Positions 42,831 to 54,590 are shown, numbered from the stretch's first letter. The stretch: DNA of 64,000 bases from Fremontodendron californicum (GCA_030761205.1 JAULJL010000010.1:11751241-11815240); one strand, 5' to 3'. A program made the numbers and translations. The notes: generated by a model not told the origin, from the letters alone.

Positions 42831-45180
42831 TATGAATTTTAGAATTCTCATATGCATCATTTTTGAGTTCCTCAAACTTTTGTTTCCAACAATGCTTAAC
42901 CTGAAAAAAATTTAACAAAGAATCAGTGTGTGAAATTTCGGAAGCATTATCAAACTCACATTCAATTAAATAAGCTTCTAAAGGATCATGGAATGTGGTA
43001 GTGGTGAGATGTTCATGAACAAGTTCTTCAATGAAATCCACTTCATGTACTTCTGAATCATCACCAGGTTGCTTGCAAATGTTGAACACATTTAATTCTA
43101 AAGTCATATTTCCAAAAGAAATGTTCAAAATACCATTCCTGCAATTTATCAGAGCATTAGAAGTTGCAAGAAATGGACGGCCTAATATAACAGGAATTTG
43201 AACATTTGGATTTGAAACAGGATGTGTGTCCAAAACAATAAAATCAACAGGGAAGTAAAAATTATCAATTTGAACCAAAACATCTTCAACTATCCCTCGA
43301 GGAATTTTTACAGAACGATCAGCTAGTTGAAGTGTAACAGGTGTTTCCTTGAGTTCACCTAAACCTAACTGTTGATAAACAGAAAAAGGCAAAAGATTAA
43401 CACTAGCACCAAGATCAAGCAATGCACGTTCTATTCTAGTGTTTCCAATGATGCATGAGATTGTTGGACATCCAGGATCTTTGAATTTTGGTGGAGTAAG
43501 GTGCTGAATGATTGAGCTCACACTTTCCGTCAAAAATGCTTTCTTTTGTACATTATGTTTCCTTTTAACTGTGCACATGTCCTTCAAAAATTTAGCATAA
43601 GATGGAACTTGTTTGATTGTATCCAATAAAGGAATGTTAATCTTAACTTGTTTGAAAAGTTCATAAATTTCTGCATTTTGATTCAAATTCTTTATTGTTT
43701 GCAACCTTTGAGGAAAAGGAGCAGGATGCATACCTTTTTCTTTGTCCAAATTTTCAAGAAGTTCAGACTTACCATCATCCTTACCATTACTTTTCGGAGG
43801 GGAAGGAGGATCTTGATCTTTTGATGGAATGTTTTTGTCAATTGCCTTTCCACTTCGAAGAGTTGTGATAGAACTGGCATTTTCCTGTTGAGTTTCATTG
43901 GAGCAAGAAACAAGACATTGAGTAGAAGGGTTAGGCTGAGGTTGAGCAGGAAACTTACCTTTTTCTTGAGTGCGTAATGAAGCTGTCAATGTGGACAAGG
44001 TGTTTTTGATCTCATTGATGTCCTGTGAAGTCCGGCTATTCACATTTGCTTGTGTTTGCATGAATGCTTGCAATGTTTCTTCCAAGGTTTGTACACGTGA
44101 AGGTTGATAGGAAAAAGTGTTGCCCGGCTTTTGAGATTGTGGTACCTGAACATGATTATTATTCCGCCAACTGAAGTTGGGATGATTTCTCCATTCAGGG
44201 TTATACGTTTCAGAGTAAGGAGAAGGAAAAGGTTTTTTAAATGTGTTTATGGAATTTACTTGATCATGCAACGCTTCTTTAAGAATGGGAATGTTTGGAC
44301 ATTCAGAAGTGGGGTGTCCCATGATTTCACAAATTCCACAACTTTCTTCATTTTTAACCGTTTTGACTTCTTTTACTTCTCTAAGTTCCATGGCTTCAAT
44401 CTTTCTAGCCAAATTAGCTACTTTAGCTTTTATCTCATCTTCTTGACTAAAATGATATTTTCCTCTGTTAGAAACAACATTAGATCTATTGGAACTTTCA
44501 GAGGAATTATCTGTGTGCCAGGCTTGAGAGTTATCTGCCAAATGGTCTAAGTAGTCAAAGGCTTCTTCAGGTTCTTTTTCTAGAAACTCACCGTTACACA
44601 TTGTTTCAACAAATTGTTTAGTTTCGGGAGTTAAACTTTCATAAAAGAAACTAATAAGACGCCATTTTTCAAAACCATGATGTGGACAAGAACTTAACAA
44701 ATCTTCAAAACGCTCCCAGCACTGAAAAAATGCTTCATTTTGATTTTGATTGAAATTTTGAATCTGTCTTTTCATAGCAGTAGTTTTATGTGCTGGGAAA
44801 AATTTCTTAAGAAATTCAGTTTGTAATTCTTGCCATGTGCCAATTGACCTTGGTTTTAAATTATGAAGCCAAATTTTTGCTTTATCTTTTAAAGAAAAAG
44901 GAAATAATTTTAGCTTGACAATTTCATTTGTACATTGTTGGTCATTAAAGGTGACACATACATCTTCGAAGTCTTTTAGAAACGAGTAAGCACTTTCCGA
45001 TTCTAACCCATGGAAATTTGGAAGCAAAGCTATCATACCTGGTTTAAAACGAAAGTTGTTTGCATTGAGAGGAAAAATAAAACAAGAGGGTGATGAGCTT
45101 CGAGTTGGTTGCAAGTAGTCACGCATGGTGCGTACTTGTCTGTTCTCATCTTCAGCATGAACACTTTCATTGTCAGCCAT
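42799..45180 (-). CDS. Athila-type gag-protease, fused to integrase end by pol deletion
   Basis: The frame is open from 45273 (824 aa). The likely start is Met32 at 45180 (MADNESVHAEDENRQV), as in Athila gag. Residue numbers from 45273: the N-terminal part reads TRSSSPSCFIFPLN and LLPNFHGLESE, the retrotransposon gag domain spans about 120-245 (WLHNLKP, FLKKFFPAHKT), a zinc knuckle C312-x2-C-x4-H-x4-C325 follows, and the aspartic protease active site ALLDLGASVNLLP has Asp620 and ILGRPFL at 697-703. From about 795 (WKQKFEELKNDAYENSKIHK) the sequence is integrase-like, so reverse transcriptase, RNase H and the integrase core were removed by one deletion. Gag should form particles and the protease process it. 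An intact frame agrees with the recent insertion. Confidence 0.92.
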   Translation of the reverse strand: MADNESVHAEDENRQVRTMRDYLQPTRSSSPSCFIFPLNANNFRFKPGMIALLPNFHGLESESAYSFLKDFEDVCVTFNDQQCTNEIVKLKLFPFSLKDKAKIWLHNLKPRSIGTWQELQTEFLKKFFPAHKTTAMKRQIQNFNQNQNEAFFQCWERFEDLLSSCPHHGFEKWRLISFFYESLTPETKQFVETMCNGEFLEKEPEEAFDYLDHLADNSQAWHTDNSSESSNRSNVVSNRGKYHFSQEDEIKAKVANLARKIEAMELREVKEVKTVKNEESCGICEIMGHPTSECPNIPILKEALHDQVNSINTFKKPFPSPYSETYNPEWRNHPNFSWRNNNHVQVPQSQKPGNTFSYQPSRVQTLEETLQAFMQTQANVNSRTSQDINEIKNTLSTLTASLRTQEKGKFPAQPQPNPSTQCLVSCSNETQQENASSITTLRSGKAIDKNIPSKDQDPPSPPKSNGKDDGKSELLENLDKEKGMHPAPFPQRLQTIKNLNQNAEIYELFKQVKINIPLLDTIKQVPSYAKFLKDMCTVKRKHNVQKKAFLTESVSSIIQHLTPPKFKDPGCPTISCIIGNTRIERALLDLGASVNLLPFSVYQQLGLGELKETPVTLQLADRSVKIPRGIVEDVLVQIDNFYFPVDFIVLDTHPVSNPNVQIPVILGRPFLATSNALINCRNGILNISFGNMTLELNVFNICKQPGDDSEVHEVDFIEELVHEHLTTTTFHDPLEAYLIECEFDNASEISHTDSLLNFFQVKHCWKQKFEELKNDAYENSKIHKKELKPFMTS

Positions 45181-45296
45181 GGTAGGAGTTGTATTAGAAA
45201 GATTACCTGAAAAAGTTTCACAATAAAATCTAACTAAACGACGAGATCTAAAATCACGTCGCCAAACAAGCATAAAACAAAGTTAATATACAGATT

Positions 45297-45360
45297 AGGC
45301 GGTATAACCAGCCAATAAAAATAAATATAGGCGGTATAACCAGCCAATAAAAATAAATAT
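45297..45360 (-). repeat. perfect 32-bp tandem duplication in leader
   Basis: Two exact adjacent copies (45297-45328, 45329-45360) beginning AGGCGGTATAACCAGCC, between primer site and gag. Confidence 0.9.
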
Positions 45361-45390
45361 ACTTATAAACTTATATACTTAGTATTGCTT

Positions 45391-45407
45391 CCCCGGCAAC
45401 GGCGCCA
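45391..45407 (-). promoter_or_regulatory. primer-binding site, tRNA-Asp type
   Basis: On the plus strand CCCCGGCAACGGCGCCA equals the 3' end of plant tRNA-Asp, so the element RNA (TGGCGCCGTTGCCGGGG) can pair with it over 17 nt. It begins 6 bp inside the 5' LTR. tRNA-Asp priming is typical of Athila. Confidence 0.9.
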
Positions 45408-45413
45408 AAAACT

Positions 45414-46911
45414 TGATGGTAACTCAATTAAGAGTTGTAAACCCAAGTGCAGGTTATGTTCAAGTAATAAATTCTCGGGTGTCCGAGGTCGAACCACAGG
45501 GAAGCGTATTAATAAGTATAAGTTTATAAATATATAAGACAAAGAAAGTAAACAAGATATTAGGGAATCAACAACAAAATAAGATAAACAAGATATTAGA
45601 GAACAAAATAAACAAAATAACATAAAAACAATTAAACAAGATATAAAAAACAATAAGAAAGGATGTTGAGGTTAGAGAATCCACTCTTGGTGTTATGCTA
45701 AGATTAATCTTGTTTTATTACACAATTGAAATCCACACATAAGGGAGGTTCCAACCGGAAGGTTTAGCAATTCAGTCCAAATTGTCCAACGTCCATAGCA
45801 TATGATATTATGTTCATTTGGTGTCCTCAAAACTCACAAAAAGAGTCCAAGCATTCCTTATGCCAAGGTATATGTCTACAACAAATCAAGGTTATGAAAC
45901 CAAGCATTTACTGTGCCATTTTCATTGTCAATAATGAATCAAGATCTCTACTTTGCAAGTATGATTTTAAACCAAAAGAAAATATTATCTATACTAGTGT
46001 TTATAAATGATGATTCATTTTAGCTCATGTTTAAGAGACTAACCTTAGCATTTACCAAGAGCTTCACCTCATCACCTCAACAATATGATTAGCAACACAT
46101 ACTAGATATGAATAAAATGAAAAGAAATGTAAGAAGCATAAGTAAATAAAAAAGAAAACTAGAGAAAGGAAAGAAGAAGAAAACTTAGAGAATTTTACTA
46201 CAAAGGCTAATATCCTACCAATGTATAATGTATCCCAATACTCATCCAAGGCCCTCTATTTATACACATTTTGGAGAGCTAAATGACAAGAGACAAGCTT
46301 TACAAATTTCAAAGGTAGGTATAATAGGTGGGTGCATTTTTCTAACAATTTTCGTCATATTGTATGACAATTCTGATCAGCCAGCTTGATGGTCACTTTT
46401 GTCAATGTTGGAGGCTCGATCTGATAAAATGGTCTTCTAGAAAAATATACCCCTATCAGTTACGGATCCATAGCCGTTAGAATCAGATCATTTGCGTACG
46501 TGGATCGGAAGATATGGTCAAAATACCAAAACGGTGCAGAACAGACGTCATTGCACATCAGCCAACTTGATGGTCGATTTCGCTAGGGAAAACGACTCCG
46601 TTTCAAGAAGTGTAAAACATGAAAAAGATAGATATGCCTCTTAGCTTTGCAGGGATACAAAGTTCAGCCTTATTGCTTCAGTGAAACTCGAGATATAGCT
46701 GATATGGCAAAAGGTGTCGGAACTGGAACTGAACTGGATTTGCCCTTAATTCTAGTAATCTGAAATCACTCAAAGAAACTTGTGAAAAACACCAAATTAC
46801 ATAAAAATATAAAAGATCATAAACACAATTAGACTAAACAATAATAACTCGTATTTGACACAAAACAATAATAAAACATAACTAAAAACTATATAATTAT
46901 ACGAGTTATCA
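45414..46911 (-). repeat. 5' LTR of LOG-carrying element
   Basis: 1,498 bp, identical to 37504-39001 in my reading, without indels. It should drive transcription of the element on the minus strand. Confidence 0.95.
46257..46264 (-). promoter_or_regulatory. TATA box of 5' LTR
   Basis: In the minus sense GTATAAATAG is a canonical plant TATA box inside the LTR, with about 840 bp of LTR downstream. The same box in the 3' LTR is at 38347-38354 and would fire toward lower coordinates. Confidence 0.7.
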
Positions 46912-46916
46912 CTGTG

Positions 46917-47098
46917 CATCAAATTTTTTAATGCATCATGTTGGCATTAGATTGCATCCATAGCATACATAGTCATCATAATTTCTCTGTATATGTTCAT
47001 GCATTAATCATCAGTATATTCATGCACATAGGAATAGAGCATGTACATTCATAATTGTATTCTTAATCTCATAACATTTTCATTTGCATGAAAGGGGT
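46917..47098 (+). other. leader of giant element, continued
   Basis: This resumes the tandem-repeat leader after the nested insertion, with ATGCATCATGTTGGCATTAG-like phrases. No gene. Confidence 0.5.
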
Positions 47099-48038
47099 TC
47101 AAGATATGTGGAATGAATCGAAGGAATGATTGGGTGCTTTGGAACGCAATCAAGAGGAATGTGGAAATGAAATTTGAGAGGTGAAGGAAAAGCTGGCCAA
47201 ATTGCTGAAAATGGTTGAGGATATGGGTAAAAGTAAAGAGGAACTTTCTCAGGGCTCTGCATCGCCTTCGGATCAACCAAAACCATTAGGTCCAGAACAT
47301 ACAACCCTTGATGGATCCTGCACTTGTCAATGCCACAAAGGTTGCAATCCTGATGAAATTATGGACAAAATCATGAAAATTATTAAACCTGAGAGCCTGA
47401 TACCAAAGATAGAAACCTCGGATCCTGTACCATACCTGCAAACTGTTCTAGGTCCAAGCCAGTATCCTCACCCTACTATGGTCCAATCGTCCATTGGGAT
47501 GACCACTATGGGATTCCTGAATCCCACTCTATCACCACCAACTCCCAGTTCATATTGCTTCCCTCATCAATCACCTTATCTAGCATCTGAGATAGGAACC
47601 TCGAGCTATGTACAACCTCCAAAGGCCCCGTGTCCAAATCCATACTCTTACCTTGTTGTTCCTCCATCTCCCTACGTAAACACTCCGGTTCGAACCTTAG
47701 TACCACCACCAAGTGCCCCAACTCCTAGGTTCAGTGTGACTAAGAAACGACCCCAGGATAAGACCCAAAGGCCTTTTGATCCCCTTCTAATTAGCTACTG
47801 AGAGCTTCTCCCTATACTGATCCAAAATCACATGGTTGCCTGTATCCCATTGAAACCCCTGTTACCACCATATCCAAATGAGTATAATCCAAATGAAGGA
47901 TGTGATTATCACTGTGGAATTATTGGCCATAACATTGAAGATTGTATAGCCTTCAAAAAGAAAGTGCAAACTCTTATAAATGCCAAGTGGTTGGATCCAA
48001 CGACACTGATTGATAAAGGACTGGGAAAGCGCCATTAG
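47099..48038 (+). pseudogene. Tat/Ogre-type gag relic, copy 1 (core domain missing)
   Basis: The N-terminal coiled-coil part (LGALERNQEECGNEI, then EVKEKLAKLLKMVEDMGK) is followed by a Pro/Ser-rich linker (47400-47780). The typical gag tail comes next: ELLPILIQNHMV, PLKPLLPPYPNEYNPN and a zinc-knuckle-like CDYHCGIIGHNIEDC, ending DKGLGKRH at 48038. Stops lie at 47178 and 47799. The central retrotransposon gag domain seen in copy 2 is absent. Two gag-type regions in one element suggest recombination between relatives or an internal duplication. Confidence 0.7.
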
Positions 48039-48799
48039 GATTGGGAGATTTACAGCATTGAGGTTGAAAGACTTCGGTCTTATATGATGTAATAGGATTT
48101 CACTTTTTTAGTAGCCACTTCTTATAGCCTTAGGATGCTAGGAAGAATAAAGTGCTCGTAAAGACAGTTTTAACCACTATTAAAATTTTGTAAAACATGG
48201 TCTATACCATTGTGAACGTTGATATGAGAATAAATTGATTATGTTTCAAATTTATGAGAGGTTGATGATTAAGTTCCTTCGATTCTTATTTCCTCCGTGA
48301 TATCTTCCCCTTTTGCATTTTGCATCCGATCAATTATTGGTCATACCATACATTCATACATGTATCATGTTAGCATCAGGTTGCATTTATGCATTCATAA
48401 TCAGCATGATTTTTCTGTATATATCCATGCATTAATTTTCTTATTACATACATCATGTTAGCAGTAGGTCGCATTCATGACACACATGGTTAGCATGATT
48501 TTCTTTGTATATACTCGGTATCAATCATTCATTGTTTGCATGTATCATAATTGACATCGTGTTGCATTCATAATGTATATGATCATTCATTGGGAAATAC
48601 GCTAAAATATACATGATCAGTCATTGCAAATATCCATGTGTTGATTTGTTTATTCTTTGCTTGTAACATGTTGGCATCGTGATTACATTTATTACATATA
48701 TGGTCAACATATTTCAATTGTAAATGTCCATACATCATATTGTTTAGGCTTCACATGTATCAAATGACAATCATGGCTCATTCATCATGATATACATTT
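48039..48799 (+). repeat. spacer with loose 110-bp repeats
   Basis: Diverged versions of the leader array (CATGTATCATGTTAGCATCA, TTTCTGTATATATCCATGCA-type phrases) recur between about 48340 and 48790. No gene. Confidence 0.6.
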
Positions 48800-50369
48800 G
48801 GGGGAAATAAAACAGAAGTTGGCTTGGCTTTAGGAGTCTTTGAAAGAATTTCCATTTCAAATCAGAGGTATAAAGAAGTACTGAGTACCCTTTTAATACA
48901 GGCTATTGCTATGGAGAATGAACAAGTTGCCCGAATGGAAAGAATGGAAAAGGTACAGGGAGAATTGAGAGAACAGCTGGCAAAGTCTCAAGCAGAATCT
49001 AAGGATCAGATGACTAAATTGATGGAGCTAATGTCTGCCGTAATCAAGGTAAAAGGATACATCGAAAACTTTGTCTCCAGGAAAGGGTTAGAGGCACAAA
49101 AAGGTCAGAATGAGGTCATAATGATTGATGCCCAGAACACTGTTAACCCCATCAATGTCCTAAACTCAGATGATCCAGCTGAACAGGCAAAGTTGAAAAG
49201 GGTTGCAGTAAATGAGGTTGAGTTGGCAGATTCCCAAGGGAAATATCAGTTGCTAGATGAAAGGCTCCGGATAGTAGAAAATACAGATGTATTTGGGAGT
49301 TTAGATGCGAAAAAACGATGTTTGATCTTCGATTTAGTCATTCCTCCTAAGTTCAAGATCCCTGACTTTGTGAAATATGACGGGACGATCGATCCGTCAG
49401 CCCACATCACTATGTTCTGCCGGAAGATGACAAGTCATATAGATAATGATAAGCTTTTGATTCACTGCTTTCAGGATAGCCTCAGCGGATCCGCAATTAG
49501 GTGGTATAGTCAGTTGAGCAAGGATCAGATTCGCTCTTGGAATGACCTGGCTAGGGTTTTTCTAAACTAGTACAAGCATATGACCGACATGGCGCCGGAC
49601 CATCTCACCTTGCAAAATATGAAGAAAAGAGCTACTGAGAGCTTCAAAGAATATGCGCAACGGTGGATGAGCCAGGCCGTCCAAGTACAACTGCCCTTAA
49701 CTCAGAAGGAAACCACTGTCATTTTTGTGAATACACTGCAGGCCCCATACTATGATATACTTGTCGGTAACACCATGAAGAATTTTTTGGACATGGTAAT
49801 TTCAGGGGAGATGATTGAGAATGCTATCAAGGATGGGAAAATTGAAGGAGAAAGAACATCCAATACAAAGAAAAAAAGGGGCATCTGAAAAGAAAAAGGA
49901 AGATACCCAAGTCGTGGAAGACTTTTCCCCACCTCCCCAATTCTCTTCGTATCAGCCATTTTACTCTACCCTGAACAATGTCTCCCAAGGTTTTTATCCC
50001 TACCAACCAATGACTGCAACTACACCAGAATTTATATATGTCTATCAAGCGAACACCCTTGGGAATAATCGAAGGGGGCATAAAAAGAGAAAAAAAAATC
50101 AGGATAACCTGATTCCTGTGACATATAGTGAGCTATTACCTCAACTCATCCATAATCACCTTGTGACACCCATGCAATTAGAGCCTCTGAAGCCCCTTTA
50201 TCCAAGCTGGTATGATTCTAATAAGTGTTGTGGTTATCATTCTGGCAATCAAGGTCACTCAACAGAGAACTGCCCCGCTTTGAAGTACAAGGTCAGGGAT
50301 CTCATCAAGGCTGGTTCGATAAGTTTTGAAGATGGGAAAGCCAAGTGTCATAAGAAACATTGTGCATGA
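48800..50369 (+). pseudogene. Tat/Ogre-type gag, copy 2 (one stop, one frameshift)
   Basis: Frame 48824-49570 has a coiled-coil N-terminus (ARMERMEKVQGELREQLAKS), then IFDLVIPPKFKIPDFVKYDG and FQDSLSGSAIRWYSQL in the retrotransposon gag domain. It ends at TAG 49568-49570 where relatives have a Gln (F-L-x-QYKH). Frame 49580-49888 continues TDMAPDHLTLQNMKKRATES and KEYAQRW. A frameshift near 49870 moves it to the frame ending at 50369 with YSELLPQLIHNHLV, LEPLKPLYPSWYD and the knuckle CGYHSGNQGHSTENC. It is two lesions away from a full gag. The protein would form the particle. Nothing of pol follows. Confidence 0.85.
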
Positions 50370-52799
50370 TCATATTAGGTTTTTGACGCATATAGTTCTA
50401 TACACTGTGATGATGAAAGCACTTGTCTCATGTTAACATTTACATGAATTAAATAAATTTTGAATTTTAAATGCTTTGTGTTTGTTGTGTTTTAACAATA
50501 ACTTGAATTTGCAAAAACAAGCATTAAGGAATTTTTAATAATGGATAGTCTCAAGAAGATTGATGATCAGTGTTACAAATGACCCTATACTTTCTCCCTT
50601 CTCTTTAGGTTTTCCTAAGCCTAAATCTCTTAAACCAAGAACACTTGAAAGACCTAATGCTTCAAGGAATATGAATGATTTGACTTCATAAAACCATTGT
50701 CATCACAGAATAAGCAAAGACGTAGATCTTAGTCTAGGCTATGAACAAAGGAACGAACTTTTTGAAAATTTTCAAATTCCTTGAAATTCAAACAAATGAG
50801 ACTTTCTTTCAAGAATTTATATCATGGTAATTTGGTGTGTGTCAAAATTGTGCTAAAACCATTCATGACCTTTCCCAATGACCACAAAACACTAATTGCC
50901 CAAACATCACTTCATGATTGACACCCTGGGGCACAATAATTAAACTAGATTATCTCTTGTCCCAGAGAAAACCCATTTTTGGATCATATTTTCCTTGTCT
51001 CTTCAAAGAACTCAGATTGGAAACTCAGCCTTTTCAAAATAAACCTAGACTTACTATGTTCCTCGTTGATACAAATTCTCATGGTTAATCAAATTAGGGC
51101 ATCATATGTGGAAATGATGGATACATGATGAATAAGGATGGACTAACACATGAATCATTGGGGCATGCGATGAAAATGAAAAATGAAAAAATTTGTGGTA
51201 TCATGCATATGAGAATTCGGATGATTCCAAAGTGCAAAATGAAATTCTGAATACCTATTTTCCCTGGGGATTGCTTTTCAATGTGAATATTCATGCTTGA
51301 CATGAGGAATGGCCATCTTTCATATCCCTTTCACGCAAAAAGAAATTATCCATAGTCACCCCTTTTGAGCCAAAAGAATTCTTTCTTCTTTGAACCCTGA
51401 TCAAGGATCACCCTCTACACTGGGGGGCAAATGCGAGGAAAGATCTTTGTAAAGATCATTGAGAAATAAGTCCTAGCTCAAAGACAGATACAAAGTAAAT
51501 GGAGCCCCGAATAAATACGGGCTCACTCTGTCAAAGAAAAAGAAAAAAAAGAAAATATGGCGAAATAAAATCCAAGAAAATCAAAAGAAAAACACACAAA
51601 AAAAATGTGAAAAAGCGATGGCAAATGAAAGCCAAAAGCAAGGAAGAAAAATAACAAAGTCAAAAGGAATGAAAAGTCCAAAAGAGGTAAATGTTTCGAA
51701 GAGAATCCTCCTAAAAAAAAAGGATCCTTGATCTGATTACCCTCAAACACATATTTTGGGCCTATTTATCCTTTCTTTCTGAACCCTGAGCCATGGCCTA
51801 CATTACATGCTTTAAAAGTTCATTTTGATCAAGCATGAATATTTAATTTGAAGGGTTTTCCTCAAATTTTATCCCATCTCATCAAATTCTCATTTCACTA
51901 AGGAAGAATTTAGAATTCTCAAATGCATGGTAAAAAAAAAAAAATTGGAAAAAAAGGGACTCTAGGGCAAAAACCCAAAAACGGGCGGTCTAGAGTAAAA
52001 TGAGAATTTTTGATGCCATCAATGATAGTACCAATACCACAAAAGAAAAGATCTTATTAAAGGAGTGGTCATCGAGGAACATCTAGGATTTCTTGAACCC
52101 CCAAATTGTCAATTCTCATTCAAAGGATTGTCTTCAAAAACTGAAACTTTTTTCTCTAAGATTAAACTTTTAAGTTTGAACATCCCGGCCAATCTTGACG
52201 CTTGTCAAAATGCCTTGATATGGAAACTAAAAGAATGTTGAATTTGTTTGGTTCTCAATAAATTCATGATTTATAAAACCTGTTCCATTTGTGAGCCTAG
52301 AAGGGATATACATTTTTGTCATGAAGTTTTCCTGGAAAAGTCAGAACCTTGTTATACCAAGCCTTGCCAATCCCAGTTGGAAAAACCCAGATTGATACTT
52401 AGAGAAATTTCTAACAATGATCATCAGTCTTCAAAAGATTTATACATCACACATTGTGGGGTTAATATTTTTTGTTCAGAAGTTTTCAAAATGCGAAAAC
52501 AAATAAAGAGATTTTGAAATACCCATTTTGATGTTGACATGAGACAAGGATTTTTCTAACCCAAAGGTATAGAACTGCCAAGATAGTTCCTGACTTCCAG
52601 ATATGAGAAGAAGAAATAAAACCCGGTTCAAATCTCTGTTGATGATAGTTTGAAAACTGTTGGGGCAAAGAGAATAGCCAAAATGAATTGAAGATATACT
52701 CTGATTTAAAGAGGAAAAATGAATTTGAAAGGCTAAGCCAAAGTCTAGAAAAACAACTGGGGGCATTTGCATCACTCATGAGCACTCATCTCTTTATCA
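50370..52799 (+). other. interior of giant element without pol
   Basis: About 2.4 kb where protease to integrase should lie. I see no pol motif in any frame. Short ORFs (for example 52248-52517, with several Cys) have no recognisable features. An A-rich segment lies at 51530-51720. Confidence 0.5.
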
Positions 52800-53160
52800 A
52801 GCTTTTACATCTGCATAGTGTCGGCAAGCATTTGCATCCTTCATAGGTGTTTGCATTGGCATTATTCCATAAGCATCTGCATTTTACCTTTACATTTACA
52901 TTCTTCATGGAATTCGCATTTGTGTCATCTCAAGCAATTGCATCATTTCTAGAATCATTGCATTTTCATTATTGTGTGGTAATTGTAGTTACACCACTCA
53001 TAAACCAGTTACATGAACACAATTAGTAGGGGCATCTGCATCATGAAACATGGACATCAATCCAGGCCATTTGCATTTGCACTAAGAAATATTTTACATT
53101 TGCACCATGAAGCATGAGCACCTTGTTAAAAGACATGTGCATCTGCATCATTTCTCAAAG
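52800..53160 (+). repeat. GCATTTGCATC-rich low-complexity block
   Basis: Phrases such as GCATTTGCATC, GCATCTGCATT and TTTACATTTGCA recur every 20-40 bp. The same vocabulary resumes at 53670-53880, on the far side of the 180-bp array. Confidence 0.65.
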
Positions 53161-53700
53161 CTTCTGGTGGGGATATCCAGAATTTTACAGTTTTAAAAGT
53201 GAACAAGTCTTCGGTGGTGATAGCTGAAGCCTCTGGTGGAGATATCCAGGGTTTTATAATTTTGAAAAATGAGAAATCTTCTTCTAGAGGAGTTACCCAG
53301 AATTTTACAATGAGCAAGCCTTTGGTGGTGATAGCCAAAGCTTCTGGTGGGGATATCCAGAATTTTACAGTTTTAAAAATGAACAAGTCTTCGGTGGTGA
53401 TAGTTGAAGCCTCTGGTGGAGATATCCAGGGTTTTATAATTTTGAAAAATGAGAAATCTTCTTCTAGAGGAGTTACCCAGAATTTTACAATGAGCAAGTC
53501 TTTGGTGGTGATGGCCAAAGCTTCTGGTGGGGATATCCAGAATTTTACAGTTTTAAAAATGAACAAGTCTTCGGTGGTGATAGCTAAAGCCTCTGGTGGA
53601 GATATCCAGGGTTTTATAATTTTGAAAAATGAGAAATCTTCTTTTGGAGGAGTTACACAGAATTTTATTCAACATGTGCATCTACATCAAGAAGCATTTG
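53161..53700 (+). repeat. 180-bp tandem repeat array, three units
   Basis: The units start at 53161, 53341 and 53521 (exact 180-bp spacing), with a few substitutions; the third diverges at its end. Each unit is itself built of shorter related pieces sharing GATATCCAG, TCTGGTGG and GGTGGTGATAGC. Because 180 is a multiple of 3 and stops are absent, long ORFs exist on both strands; these are not genes. The array stands between gag and the polypurine tract, the hypervariable 3' region of Tat/Ogre elements. Confidence 0.9.
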
Positions 53701-53880
53701 CATCAATCTAAGTTAGTTGAATCTACATTAAGAAAATTTGCATCAAATCAAGTCATTTACATTTGCATCAAAGACATTTGCACCGATCTAAGTCATTTGC
53801 ATCTACATCAAGAAGCGTTTGCATCAACAAAAGACATTTGCATTTGCATCATGAAGCATTTGCATCATCTCTTAAAGCTT

Positions 53881-54590
53881 TCAGGTATAATCGAGTTCGT
53901 TTCCTTAAGACGAGTCGAGCCCCGAGATCATCGTCGAGATACTTTTTTTTATTATGAACAAGTCTTCGATGGTGATAGTTGAAGCCTCTGGTGGAGATAT
54001 CCAGAGTTTTTAAAGTCCTTTGAAAAGGTAGAAAGTCTTCGGTGGTGATAGCTGATGCTTCTGGAGGTGAGACCCAGAATTTTTACAGTCTTAAAAATGA
54101 GCAAAACTTTGGTGGTGATAGCCGAAGCTTCTAGATACCCAGAATTTTAAACACAGCTGAGAACAAGACAGGTTAAGGCCCCGAGACCATCGTCGAGGTC
54201 ATTTCCTTTCTTGCAAATCGAATTCGTTTCCTTAAGAAGAGTCGAGCCCCGAGATCATCGTCGAGGTACTTTTTTTATTTATGAACAAGTCTTCAATGGT
54301 GATAGCTGAAGCCTCTGGTGGAGATATCCAGAGTTTTAAAATCCTTTGAAAAGGTAGAAAGTCTTCGGTGGTGATAGCTGAAGCTTCTGGAGGTGATACC
54401 CAGAATTTTTATAGTTTTAAAAATGAGCAAGACTTTGGTGGTGATAGCCGAAGCTTCTGGAGGAGATATCCAGAATTTTAAACACAACTGAGAACCGGAC
54501 AGGTTAAGGCCCCGAGACCATCGTCGAGGTCATTTCCTTTCTTGCAAATCGAATTCGTTGTCTTAAGACGGGTCGAGCCTTGCTTAGTCA
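53881..54590 (+). repeat. higher-order repeats before 3' LTR
   Basis: Two longer blocks (about 53880-54180 and 54215-54520) each contain a diverged 180-bp-array segment. Each is followed or preceded by a GC-richer phrase CCCGAGA(T/C)CATCGTCGAGG and AATCGAATTCGTT. Period is about 330 bp. Confidence 0.75.

Larger units (their letters stand above)
37504..46911 (-). mobile_element. Athila-type LTR retrotransposon carrying a LOG gene
   Basis: Two 1,498-bp LTRs (37504-39001 and 45414-46911) that I find identical in a line-by-line reading are flanked by CTGTG (37499-37503, 46912-46916). In element order on the minus strand come 5' LTR, tRNA-Asp primer site, leader, gag-protease ORF, integrase C-terminal remnant, a 164-aa unknown ORF, a 215-aa LOG-family ORF, long 3' UTR, polypurine tract and 3' LTR. 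Reverse transcriptase, RNase H and the integrase core are missing, so it needs enzymes from a relative. Gag type, primer site and UTR place it with Athila. Total length is 9,408 bp. Identical LTRs indicate a very recent insertion. Confidence 0.95.

Noticed and set aside
53161..53700. CRISPR-like regular spacing
   Set aside because: The repeat is contiguous with no unique spacers, in plant retroelement DNA; it is an ordinary tandem repeat.
53126..53711. Long ORFs on both strands (170 and 146 aa)
   Set aside because: Both arise from the stop-free 180-bp tandem repeat, whose length is a multiple of three.
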